This document shows, piece after piece, positions 1 to 6,173 of a stretch of 6,790 bases of DNA. The first letter of the stretch is position 1, and each line of letters starts with the position of its first letter. This stretch comes from Clostridia bacterium (GTDB lineage: Bacteria; Bacillota; Clostridia; Oscillospirales; CAG-272). Where the stretch lies: contig JAGAMJ010000152.1 of the NCBI GenBank assembly GCA_017624795.1, positions 1-6,790 on the forward strand, written 5' to 3'. The position numbers were made by a program, and so were the translations under genes. The notes beneath the pieces are model-generated. The model made no database searches, was not told the origin of the DNA, and saw nothing but the letters and a program-made list of their open reading frames with translations.

Positions 1-220
1 CGCCCCTATGTCCAATGAGATCATCACGCTTGTTAAGGATACCGCGCTTGCCAGCGTCGTCGTGCACATAGACCTGTTTACGGTTGCCAAGCAGATCGTC
101 AATAAAGAGGTCATTTTGTGGCCGCTGTTCTATGCGGGTGTCTTCTACCTGCTTTTCAACGGTCTTTTGACTATTGCTTTTAACAAGCTGGAAAAGAAAT
201 TAGATTATTTCAAGGTGTAA
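1..220 (+). CDS. Amino-acid ABC transporter permease, C-terminal end (partial)
   Basis: This is the end of the membrane subunit of a polar amino-acid importer (HisM/GlnP type). The reading frame is open from base 2, so the gene begins left of the window. The ATG at base 8 is an internal methionine and not the start. The visible 72 residues hold the end of the family's cytoplasmic coupling region (NEIITLVKDTALASVV, which resembles the usual GNEfI-LlKdTSL-sv segment). A last hydrophobic membrane span follows (about LWPLFYAGVFYLLFNGLLTI), and then a short basic tail, KLEKKLDYF, typical of the family's C-terminus. The stop codon is TAA at 218-220, and the ATPase gene starts 2 nt later, so the two are translated from one message. 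The substrate cannot be told from this fragment. A periplasmic-type binding protein gene would be expected upstream. Confidence 0.9.
   Translation, partial: APMSNEIITLVKDTALASVVVHIDLFTVAKQIVNKEVILWPLFYAGVFYLLFNGLLTIAFNKLEKKLDYFKV
212..217 (+). promoter_or_regulatory. Ribosome binding site of the ABC ATPase, inside the permease end
   Basis: AAGGTG lies in the last codons of the permease, 5 nt before the ATG at 223. The site overlaps the upstream coding sequence and the two genes are only 2 nt apart, so translational coupling of permease and ATPase is likely. Confidence 0.6.
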
Positions 221-222
221 TT

Positions 223-1026
223 ATGGCATTTTTGGAAGTTAAGAATATCAAAAAATCCTTCGCCAACACCGAGGTGCTGAAAGGGATCGACTTTTCCTTG
301 GAAAAAGGGCAGGTCCTTTCCATCATCGGTTCGTCGGGCAGTGGCAAGACCACGCTGCTGCGTTGCATCAACTTTTTAGAAAAGCCCGATGATGGCGAGA
401 TCGCCGTTGGCGGTGAGACCGTGATGGATAAGCAGGCGCGCGAGGATCAGCTCTCCGAGCAGGAGCTGCGCCGCCGCCGTTTGCATTTCGGCTTGGTGTT
501 TCAATCCTTTAATCTTTTCCCGCAGTATACGGCAAAGGGGAACCTCACCCTGGCGGCTGAGTTGCAGGCAAAGGAGCGGTTAAAGGCACAACGGTTGCAC
601 AAAAACCGCGACGTTGTGGAAGCCGAGATGAAAGAGATCTCGGATCGTGCGGACGCGATCCTTTCCCGTATGGAGCTGTCCGATAAGGCGGGGCAATACC
701 CGTGCCAGCTGTCGGGTGGACAGTGTCAACGCGTGGCGATCGCCAGAGCTTTGATGCTGGATCCCGAGGTGCTTTGCTTTGACGAGCCGACCTCTGCCCT
801 TGACCCTGAGCTGACCGAGGAGGTGCTTCGTGTGATCCGTTCCTTGCGTGACGAGAACCGCACCATGATCATCGTCACCCATGAGATGGAATTCGCAAGA
901 AACGTATCGGACAAGGTGATCTTCATGGCGGACGGTGTCATCGAGGAGCAGGGAACGCCCGACGAGGTGTTTGGCAATCCTCAAAGCGAGAAGACGCGCC
1001 AATTTTTGGCACATGATAAAAAGTAA
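223..1026 (+). CDS. Amino-acid ABC transporter ATP-binding protein (GlnQ/HisP family)
   Basis: This is the cytoplasmic ATPase that powers import of a polar amino acid through the permease encoded just upstream. All the nucleotide-binding motifs are visible. The Walker A motif GSSGSGKT is at residues 36-43 and the Q-loop VFQSFNLFP at about 92-100. The signature LSGGQ is at 163-167, Walker B VLCFDE at 183-188 with the catalytic Glu188, the D-loop SALD at 191-194, and the switch His220 in VTHEM. The protein has 267 residues, about 20 more than the roughly 240-250 usual for GlnQ. The extra length is a charged helical insert at about residues 116-140, between the Q-loop and the signature. From memory, such inserts occur in clostridial members, so I do not read it as new. 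The residue after LSGGQ is Cys168, where Gln is usual (LSGGQQQRV). This is outside the core signature and should not abolish activity. The gene ends at a strong hairpin terminator, so it is the last gene of its operon. Confidence 0.95.
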   Translation: MAFLEVKNIKKSFANTEVLKGIDFSLEKGQVLSIIGSSGSGKTTLLRCINFLEKPDDGEIAVGGETVMDKQAREDQLSEQELRRRRLHFGLVFQSFNLFPQYTAKGNLTLAAELQAKERLKAQRLHKNRDVVEAEMKEISDRADAILSRMELSDKAGQYPCQLSGGQCQRVAIARALMLDPEVLCFDEPTSALDPELTEEVLRVIRSLRDENRTMIIVTHEMEFARNVSDKVIFMADGVIEEQGTPDEVFGNPQSEKTRQFLAHDKK

Positions 1027-1028
1027 TC

Positions 1029-1061
1029 AAAAGAGCTCCCGACAACGTCGGGAGCTCTTTT
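1029..1061. terminator. Bidirectional rho-independent terminator between convergent operons
   Basis: This is a perfect 15-bp inverted repeat with arms at 1029-1043 and 1047-1061 and a 3-nt loop (AAC). The GC-rich core GAGCTCCCGAC is flanked by AAAA on the left and TTTT on the right, so a U-run follows the hairpin whichever strand is transcribed. It starts 3 nt after the ATPase stop and lies 5 nt beyond the stop of the minus-strand phosphopantetheinyl transferase gene. It therefore probably ends both transcripts. Confidence 0.92.
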
Positions 1062-1066
1062 GTTAT

Positions 1067-1684
1067 TCACACGGAAAGTAACTTTTCCTTATCCACCCAA
1101 ACGATCTGGGGCGTTTCCTTTGCAGGGGAAACCGACAGCCAATGCGGAACACCGCCAACCGTCACGGGAACGCTTTGTACCGTTTCCAAGGGGATCTCGC
1201 GCGTGTCCCTTGCAATACCCTTGCCGCTGCGCTTTGCTTCGGCTTCCTTGGCGCTCCAAAGGCGGATCGCTTCGCTTGTGGGATCGGGCGAAGCTTGAAT
1301 GGCGCTTTGCTCCTGTGCCGAATAAAAGCGTTTGGTAAACCCGGTCGAACGGGGTTTGATCTGTTCGATGTCAATGCCGACCTCGCACCGCTTTGAAACG
1401 GCAACCGCCACGCAGTGCGCGGTGTGCGTCAGGTTGAAAAACGGTGCGCCCGTGGCAAGGTACGGCTTACCGTTTTCGGCGATCGACCACGCATCGGCGT
1501 TGACCTTTTGGTCCAATTGCTTTAAGGCATAGCGCACAAGGCAAAAGCCCACTACCGATTGCGTGAACCCCTCGCGATGGCGGTAGCGCACGGCTTCTTT
1601 TTTTCGAAAGGGCGGCAGGGTGTCAAACAACGCGTCAACGTCCTTCTCGCACAGCGCCCCGAGCTCTAACACGTATACAGTCAT
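1067..1684 (-). CDS. 4'-phosphopantetheinyl transferase, Sfp/Gsp type
   Basis: This cytoplasmic enzyme would move the 4'-phosphopantetheine arm from coenzyme A to a serine of a carrier protein (acyl carrier, peptidyl carrier or aryl carrier domain), turning apo into holo form. The family motifs are in order: NGKPYL at residues 71-76, FFNLTHT at 82-88 (the usual FNlSHs), VGIDIE at 102-107 with the magnesium ligands Asp105 and Glu107, and WSAKEAEAK at 143-151 with Trp143, Lys146, Glu147 and Lys151, followed by GKGI. At 205 residues it is close to the Sfp type and much longer than the roughly 120-residue AcpS. No polyketide or peptide synthetase is visible here, so its carrier partner is unknown. 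It may serve as the general ACP-activating enzyme or act on a cluster elsewhere. It follows recG after a 4-nt gap on the same strand. No clear ribosome binding site precedes its ATG, which suggests it depends on ribosomes finishing recG. Confidence 0.9.
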   Translation of the reverse strand: MTVYVLELGALCEKDVDALFDTLPPFRKKEAVRYRHREGFTQSVVGFCLVRYALKQLDQKVNADAWSIAENGKPYLATGAPFFNLTHTAHCVAVAVSKRCEVGIDIEQIKPRSTGFTKRFYSAQEQSAIQASPDPTSEAIRLWSAKEAEAKRSGKGIARDTREIPLETVQSVPVTVGGVPHWLSVSPAKETPQIVWVDKEKLLSV

Positions 1685-1688
1685 AGCG

Positions 1689-3815
1689 TTAACTGATGGT
1701 GTCGGCGTTCAGGGTAAACATAGCGTTTACCGTTTCACGCAAGTGGGGGTGAGCGGAAAGATCGCTGTCGGTGGCGATCAGCTCTCTCGCTCTTTGGAAG
1801 GCGGCAGTGAGAAGTCCCGTGTCGTCACAAAGGGCAGCAAGGCGGAAGCGCACCCCGCCGCTTTGGCGAATGGTATCGCTGTCCGTTCCCGACAGGAAGT
1901 CGCCGGGACCGCGCAGTGCCAGGTCCTTTTCAGCGATGGCAAAGCCGTCGTGGACCGAGTGCATCGTCGAAAGGCGTTTTGCCGCTGTGGTGTCACCGTC
2001 CTTTTGGGTGTCCGAAACCAGAACGCAGTAGGACTTGCGCGTGCCGCGTCCCACACGTCCGCGAAGCTGATGAAGCTGCGAAAGGCCGAACCGTTCGGCG
2101 TTTTCCACGACCATAAGGCAAGCATTGGGCACGTTGACACCGACCTCAATGACGGTGGTGGAAACAAGAATATCGACCTTGCCCGCGGCAAAATCCGCCA
2201 TGATCTTTTCTTTTTCCTTGCTTTTCATTTTGCCGTGCACAAAGGCGACCGACAAACGGGGAAGCGCTGCTTGCAGATCTTTGGCATACTGTACGGCTGC
2301 CTTTAACGGGGGACGGGTATCGGTCACGGGTGCCGATTCACCGATCTCGTCCAGCAGCAGCTCGTCGATCTCGGCGTCGCGTTCCTCAACTGCGGGGCAG
2401 ACCACGTAGCACTGACCGCCCTCGTCGCAAAGCTTTTGCATAAAGGCGTGCAGACGCTCACGGTAGTCCTCGCCCACCACAAAGGTATCCACCTGCTGGC
2501 GGCCTTTTGGCATTTCGTCGATACGGGAAAGATCAAGGTCACCGTAAAGCGCTAAGGCAAGTGAGCGCGGAATGGGTGTTGCACTCATGACAAGCATGTG
2601 CGCGTGCTCGTTTTTTTCTGAAAGGATCGCCCGCTGGCGCACGCCGAAACGGTGCTGCTCGTCGGTGACGATGAGCCCCGGGGCAGCAAATTCCACCCCG
2701 TCGGAAAGCAACGCCTGCGTACCGATCACGATAGGGAGCTTGCCCGATTGCAGCGCTTCCTTGATAGAGCGCTTTTTGGCAGCCGTTGTGGCGCCGATCA
2801 GCAATTCCACTCGGATCCCCATCGCATCAAAGAGGGAATAAAGGTCCTCATAATGCTGGCGTGCCAGAATTTCGGTCGGCGCCATCAGTGCGGCTTGCCT
2901 GCCGCTTTGTACGGCGACAAGCATCGCAGCGGCGGCACACACAGTCTTGCCACAGCCAACGTCGCCCACGATGACACGGCTCATGGGCGTTTCTTTTGCC
3001 ATATCGGTGCAGATCTCGTCAATGGTGCGCGCTTGCGCGCCCGTCATCTGATAGGGGAGCTGCTTTAAGAGAGGGGAAATATCGTTTTTGTCACAGATAG
3101 GCGCACCCGTTTCCTTGTTTTTTTGCTTTGTCAGGGAAAGGCCCAGCGCAAAAATGAAGAATTCGTCAAAGATCAGTCGCTTTTTTGCCGCGGCAAGCGA
3201 CAGGTAATCGGTGGGATTGTGAATATTCCGCAGCGCAAAGGCAAGGGTGGAAAGCTTTTCGGCGACACGGATCTGCTCGGGCAAGGGATCCTCCATAAGC
3301 GCCGCCTCCGCCATCACCGCTTGCACGTTAGAGATCACCTGCTTTGGGGAAAGCCCGTCGGATAAGCGGTAAACAGGTAAAAGGTCAGGCAGCGGAACGT
3401 TTTCGTCCAGGGGCTCTGCTTCGGGGGAGGTCATGGAAAAGCGCTTTGCCTTGCGCTGCACCTTACCGTAAAAGCGGAAGGTGGAGCCAAGTGTGAAAAC
3501 GTGTTTGAGATAATCTTGATTGAAATACGTGATCTCGCAAACGCCGCTTTCATCGAAGGCGCGGAATTTGAGCAGCGTCATGCGTCCGCGGATACGGGCA
3601 CTGCGCGGCTCGGAGCCAACGGTCAAAATGACCGCCGTGCGGCAGTCGGCAGGCGCCTCGTCAAGCGAATGCACGTCGCCGCGGTTTTCATAGCTTCGCG
3701 GAAAATGGTAAAGCAGATCGGTCGTCGTCCTGATGCCCAATTTTGCATATGCCGCCGCCTTGGCAGGTCCCACCCCACGCAGCGAGGAAATGCTTTTGTT
3801 TTGCCTTGCGTCCAT
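1689..3815 (-). CDS. recG: ATP-dependent DNA helicase RecG
   Basis: RecG is a monomeric double-stranded DNA translocase that reverses stalled replication forks and processes branched recombination and repair intermediates. From the N-terminus, a helix-hairpin-helix-like segment (SLRGVGPAKA, residues 11-20) and the family motif HFPRSYENR (37-45) precede the OB-fold wedge domain. The superfamily 2 helicase motifs follow: Walker A GDVGCGKT at 284-291, DEQH at 385-388, SATP at 411-414, motif V STTVIEVGVNVPNA at 552-565, and motif VI QLRGRVGR at 583-590. The TRG translocation region begins at DLALRGPGDF (631-640). The length of 708 residues fits the family (about 680-700). The frame stays open to a TTG at 3875, but I chose the ATG at 3815. 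It has AAAGGAGGTG 5 nt upstream and begins the family's natural N-terminus, and the TTG is itself part of the -35 box. After GPGDF the TRG region has about six more residues than the usual FFGTRQxG pattern. The gene leads a two-gene operon with the phosphopantetheinyl transferase. Confidence 0.96.
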   Translation of the reverse strand: MDARQNKSISSLRGVGPAKAAAYAKLGIRTTTDLLYHFPRSYENRGDVHSLDEAPADCRTAVILTVGSEPRSARIRGRMTLLKFRAFDESGVCEITYFNQDYLKHVFTLGSTFRFYGKVQRKAKRFSMTSPEAEPLDENVPLPDLLPVYRLSDGLSPKQVISNVQAVMAEAALMEDPLPEQIRVAEKLSTLAFALRNIHNPTDYLSLAAAKKRLIFDEFFIFALGLSLTKQKNKETGAPICDKNDISPLLKQLPYQMTGAQARTIDEICTDMAKETPMSRVIVGDVGCGKTVCAAAAMLVAVQSGRQAALMAPTEILARQHYEDLYSLFDAMGIRVELLIGATTAAKKRSIKEALQSGKLPIVIGTQALLSDGVEFAAPGLIVTDEQHRFGVRQRAILSEKNEHAHMLVMSATPIPRSLALALYGDLDLSRIDEMPKGRQQVDTFVVGEDYRERLHAFMQKLCDEGGQCYVVCPAVEERDAEIDELLLDEIGESAPVTDTRPPLKAAVQYAKDLQAALPRLSVAFVHGKMKSKEKEKIMADFAAGKVDILVSTTVIEVGVNVPNACLMVVENAERFGLSQLHQLRGRVGRGTRKSYCVLVSDTQKDGDTTAAKRLSTMHSVHDGFAIAEKDLALRGPGDFLSGTDSDTIRQSGGVRFRLAALCDDTGLLTAAFQRARELIATDSDLSAHPHLRETVNAMFTLNADTIS

Positions 3816-3820
3816 GCGCG

Positions 3821-3830
3821 CACCTCCTTT
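3821..3830 (-). promoter_or_regulatory. Strong ribosome binding site fixing the recG start
   Basis: On the minus strand the sequence reads AAAGGAGGTG, a nearly full match to the end of 16S rRNA, with its GGAGG core 7 nt before the ATG at 3815. This decides the start codon in favour of the shorter 708-residue protein. Confidence 0.9.
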
Positions 3831-3845
3831 CCCAATACTGCTTTT

Positions 3846-3875
3846 ATTATAGCAGAGAGGGGCTTTTCTTGTCAA
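3846..3875 (-). promoter_or_regulatory. Sigma-A promoter of recG
   Basis: On the minus strand a perfect -35 box TTGACA (3875-3870) and a perfect -10 box TATAAT (3851-3846) are separated by 18 nt. Transcription would begin near 3839, giving a leader of about 24 nt that contains the strong ribosome binding site. This promoter drives recG and, by read-through, the phosphopantetheinyl transferase gene. The start point is inferred. Confidence 0.88.
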
Positions 3876-3891
3876 GGAACGCGCGGCGAAA

Positions 3892-3903
3892 ATCAGATCT
3901 GAT
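3892..3903. repeat. 12-bp perfect palindrome between divergent promoters
   Basis: ATCAGATCTGAT is identical to its own reverse complement. It lies 16 nt upstream of the recG -35 box and 63 nt upstream of the -35 box of the lipoprotein gene. Its position suggests a possible binding site for a dimeric regulator, but nothing else in the window supports that. A chance palindrome is a real alternative, and the symmetry does not extend beyond the 12 bases. Confidence 0.3.
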
Positions 3904-3966
3904 CGCAGAAAAGATAAAAATTAACTTTTGGAGTGTGAAAAGGTGAACGTCTTTGGCTCTTTTGAC

Positions 3967-3995
3967 TTGACATCGGTGTGAAAATAAGGTATAAT
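3967..3995 (+). promoter_or_regulatory. Perfect-consensus sigma-A promoter of the LRR lipoprotein gene
   Basis: TTGACA (3967-3972) and TATAAT (3990-3995) are separated by the ideal 17 nt. Transcription would begin near 4002, giving a leader of about 37 nt before the ATG at 4039. AAAGGAGA at 4024-4031 is the ribosome binding site, with its GGAG core 8 nt before the start. The sequence predicts strong, constitutive expression unless a repressor acts here. Apart from this promoter and the palindrome at 3892-3903, I see no gene or structured RNA in the intergenic region 3876-4038. Confidence 0.9.
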
Positions 3996-4038
3996 ATGAA
4001 ATGTATCCTGTGTTAACCTTGTAAAAGGAGAGATCAAA

Positions 4039-4827
4039 ATGAAAAGAATTCTTGCGTTGATGTTGGCGCTCTTGTTGCTTTGCACGCTTGTTGCCTGCAA
4101 TAAAGAGCAGATCGAAGAAGATGATGAGAGCGGCGTGAATATGACCGTCGAAAACAACGATAAGGTCTACGTCGCAGAAGGGGACTTTAACGACCGCTTT
4201 ACCTATGAATATCTTCGCGGTGACGAAGTCGCTATCATTGGCTTTGAAGCCGATGATGCGTTGCATGCCATCACGATCCCTTCCGTGATCGACGACCGCC
4301 CTGTTACCAGGATCGACGACCGTGCCTTCTATCATATGACCAATCTGACAGGCGTTGCCATTCCCGAAAGCGTGACCGAGATCGGCGATCAGGCATTTGC
4401 AAAATGCAGTGCCTTGACATCTGTTTTGATGCCCGCAAACCTCATTTCGATCGGTAAGGCGACATTTGCCGGCTGCTCGGCACTCGTTACGGTCGCGATC
4501 CCCGCCACCGTGACCGAGATCGGCGACAGCGCCTTCGTCGGCTGTGCGAGTCTGACCTCGATCGCTTTGCCCGATGCCGTAAAGGTGATTGGTGAGTATA
4601 TGTTTATGAACTGCGTGAAGCTGACGACCGTCACGTGGAGCACGCAGCTTGAAAAGATCGAAAAGTTTGCGTTCTGCGGCTGTGCGGCACTGACGGTATC
4701 CGCGTTCCCCACCACCCTCACGGGGATCGGTGAGTATGCTTTTACGGAATGTGCAAGCGTGGTGAAGCCCGCGCTTCCCGATAACGCTATTGGAACCAAC
4801 GCGTTTTACGTAACCCCCGCCGTGTAA
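4039..4827 (+). CDS. Secreted lipoprotein with BspA-like leucine-rich repeats (LRR_5)
   Basis: This is a 262-residue surface-anchored protein. Residues 1-19 form a lipoprotein signal peptide (basic MKR, then a leucine-rich core). The lipobox LVAC ends at Cys20, which would be lipidated and left as the N-terminus on the outer face of the membrane. A short acidic, polar linker follows (about 21-50). A lead-in (about 52-88) contains the family's usual ITIPSVIDDRPVT segment. Seven tandem repeats of exactly 23 residues fill positions 89-249, and a truncated eighth (AIGTNAF) runs to the end. Each unit follows roughly the pattern v-x-x-Ig-x-x-aF-x-x-C-x-x-Lt-x-v-x-iP. Most units carry the ladder cysteine and the phenylalanine typical of this repeat type. 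BspA-like proteins elsewhere have been linked to binding of host or bacterial surfaces, but the ligand here is unknown. No catalytic domain is present. The gene is monocistronic, between a perfect promoter and a strong terminator. Confidence 0.88.
   Translation: MKRILALMLALLLLCTLVACNKEQIEEDDESGVNMTVENNDKVYVAEGDFNDRFTYEYLRGDEVAIIGFEADDALHAITIPSVIDDRPVTRIDDRAFYHMTNLTGVAIPESVTEIGDQAFAKCSALTSVLMPANLISIGKATFAGCSALVTVAIPATVTEIGDSAFVGCASLTSIALPDAVKVIGEYMFMNCVKLTTVTWSTQLEKIEKFAFCGCAALTVSAFPTTLTGIGEYAFTECASVVKPALPDNAIGTNAFYVTPAV
4303..4785 (+). repeat. Seven tandem 69-bp units encoding 23-residue LRRs
   Basis: The lipoprotein's repeat block is seven in-register 69-bp units (residues 89-249) with no insertions or deletions. 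The units have diverged at the DNA level, but some segments recur two units apart. GTGACCGAGATCGGCGA occurs at 4372-4388 and again at 4510-4526, and GGTGAGTAT occurs at 4591-4599 and again at 4729-4737. Both pairs are exactly 138 bp apart. Confidence 0.85.
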
Positions 4828-4849
4828 TCAAAAATCAATAACGGTTATC

Positions 4850-4885
4850 AAAAATCGCCTGCGGCAATTGCCGCAGGCGATTTTT
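4850..4885. terminator. Bidirectional rho-independent terminator
   Basis: This is a perfect 16-bp inverted repeat with arms at 4850-4865 and 4870-4885 around the 4-nt loop AATT. The GC-rich core TCGCCTGCGGC is flanked by A5 on the left and T5 on the right, so it can terminate transcripts from either side. It lies 22 nt after the lipoprotein stop and 16 nt beyond the stop of the minus-strand isocitrate dehydrogenase gene, and it separates these convergent units. Confidence 0.93.
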
Positions 4886-4901
4886 ACTTGTTGATCTTCG
4901 A

Positions 4902-6119
4902 TCAAGCCAAGCGCTTTGCAAGGCGTTCCTTAATGGCGAGAATGAACTCGCGGGAGGTGGCGGAGGTCACCTTCGTGCCCTCGACCACAAGACCGATCAG
5001 GTCCTTTGTCATAACGCCGTCGTTCAGCGTATCGATGCAAGCGCCTTCCAACGCATCGGCAAAGCGCACAAGGTCTGCAAGACCGTCCAGCTCGCCGCGC
5101 TTGCGCAGCGCACCGCTCCACGCGTAGATGGTGGCGATGGGGTTGGTAGAGGTCTCCTCGCCTTTGAGGTAGCGGTAATAGTGTCTGGTCACAGTGCCGT
5201 GAGCCGCCTCGTATTCGTACTTTCCGTCGGGGGAAACCAAAACCGAGGTCATCATCGCAAGCGAGCCGAAGGCGGTGGAAACCATGTCGCTCATCACATC
5301 GCCGTCGTAGTTCTTGCAAGCCCAGATAAAGCCACCCTTGGAGCGAATGACACGAGCGACCGCGTCATCGATCAGCGTGTAGAAATAGGTAATACCCGCT
5401 TGCTCGAATTTTGCCTTGTAGTCGGCATCGTAGATCTCCTGGAAGATCAGCTTAAAGGTCTGATCGTACTGCTTGGAGATGGTATCCTTGGTCGAGAACC
5501 AAAGATCCTGCTTGGTGTCAAGCGCATATTGGAAGCAGGAGTGTGCGAAGGAGCGGATCGAGCTATCCTTGTTATAGGAGCCCTGTAATACGCCCGCGCA
5601 CTCAAAGTCGTAAACGGTTTGACGGAAGGACTCGTTGCCGTCCTTATCGGTAAAGACCAGCTCTGCCTTGCCCTCAGTGGGCACACGATACTCGGTCGCC
5701 TTATAAATGTCGCCGTAGGCATGACGGGCGATGGTGATGGGCTTTTTCCAATTGCGCACGGCGGGGCGGATCGAATCGATCAGAATGGGCGCGCGGAATA
5801 CCGTGCCGTCCAGGATCGCGCGGATCGTACCGTTGGGCGACTTCCACATCTCGGAAAGGTTATATTCCTCCACGCGCTGCTTGTTAGGGGTGATGGTCGC
5901 GCACTTGACCGCTACACCGTATTTCTGGGTGGCGTAAGCGCTTTCAAAGGTGACCTTGTCCTTGGTTTTTTCGCGCTCGGGCAGACCGAGGTCGTAGTAC
6001 TCGGTTTTCAGGTCGACAAAGGGCAGCAGCAGCTCGTCCTTGATCATTTGCCAAAGCACACGTGTCATTTCGTCGCCGTCCATTTCGACCAGCGGCGTTG
6101 TCATTTTGATCTTTTCCAT
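4902..6119 (-). CDS. icd: NADP-dependent isocitrate dehydrogenase, eukaryotic-type (subfamily II)
   Basis: The enzyme catalyses oxidative decarboxylation of isocitrate to 2-oxoglutarate with reduction of NADP, in the cytoplasm and probably as a homodimer. The 405-residue protein resembles human and yeast cytosolic IDH along its whole length rather than the E. coli Icd type. Visible motifs are VEMDGDEMTR near the N-terminus, MWKSPNGT (91-98, isocitrate binding) and ARHAYGD (131-137). Arg132 in that last motif matches the substrate-binding arginine of human IDH1. Tyr139 and Lys211 (STKDT) match the catalytic pair, NYDGD at 270-274 and Asp278 are metal-ligand positions, and HGTVTRH at 307-313 carries the Arg-His pair that reads the NADP 2'-phosphate. 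I chose the ATG at 6119 because GGAGG lies 8 nt upstream and it matches the family N-terminus. A TTG at 6167 would add 16 unrelated residues. Its stop is followed by a shared terminator. It lies 54 nt downstream of the aconitase gene, which makes its substrate, so the two are probably co-transcribed. Confidence 0.95.
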   Translation of the reverse strand: MEKIKMTTPLVEMDGDEMTRVLWQMIKDELLLPFVDLKTEYYDLGLPEREKTKDKVTFESAYATQKYGVAVKCATITPNKQRVEEYNLSEMWKSPNGTIRAILDGTVFRAPILIDSIRPAVRNWKKPITIARHAYGDIYKATEYRVPTEGKAELVFTDKDGNESFRQTVYDFECAGVLQGSYNKDSSIRSFAHSCFQYALDTKQDLWFSTKDTISKQYDQTFKLIFQEIYDADYKAKFEQAGITYFYTLIDDAVARVIRSKGGFIWACKNYDGDVMSDMVSTAFGSLAMMTSVLVSPDGKYEYEAAHGTVTRHYYRYLKGEETSTNPIATIYAWSGALRKRGELDGLADLVRFADALEGACIDTLNDGVMTKDLIGLVVEGTKVTSATSREFILAIKERLAKRLA

Positions 6120-6127
6120 ATTCAATA

Positions 6128-6132
6128 CCTCC
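6128..6132 (-). promoter_or_regulatory. Ribosome binding site of icd
   Basis: GGAGG on the minus strand lies 8 nt before the ATG at 6119. It supports the 405-residue start over the upstream TTG. I found no convincing promoter in the 54-nt gap after the aconitase gene, so icd probably depends on a promoter further upstream, outside the window. Confidence 0.8.
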
Positions 6133-6173
6133 GAATCATGAAAATGTGTGACAAAAATGGATCTCAAAAAGGG

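Noticed and set aside
580..1014. Long open frames on the minus strand of the ATPase gene, and similar ones opposite recG, the transferase and icd.
   Set aside because: They mirror strongly supported genes, show no recognisable domains and are expected from codon bias at this GC content.
3816..3875. A longer recG protein starting from the TTG at 3875.
   Set aside because: The TTG is part of the -35 box of a near-perfect promoter, so it would not be transcribed. The ATG at 3815 has an excellent ribosome binding site and the family N-terminus.
3847..4335. A minus-strand frame across the divergent intergenic region and the lipoprotein start.
   Set aside because: It runs through both promoters and the start of a well-supported gene, and shows no family motif.
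6120..6167. A longer isocitrate dehydrogenase starting from the TTG at 6167.
   Set aside because: The 16 extra residues do not resemble the family, and the GGAGG site points to the ATG at 6119.
6120..6173. A separate promoter for icd in the gap after aconitase (a TTGTCA-like box at 6154-6149).
   Set aside because: There is no acceptable -10 box at the right distance. What lies there is the ribosome binding site.
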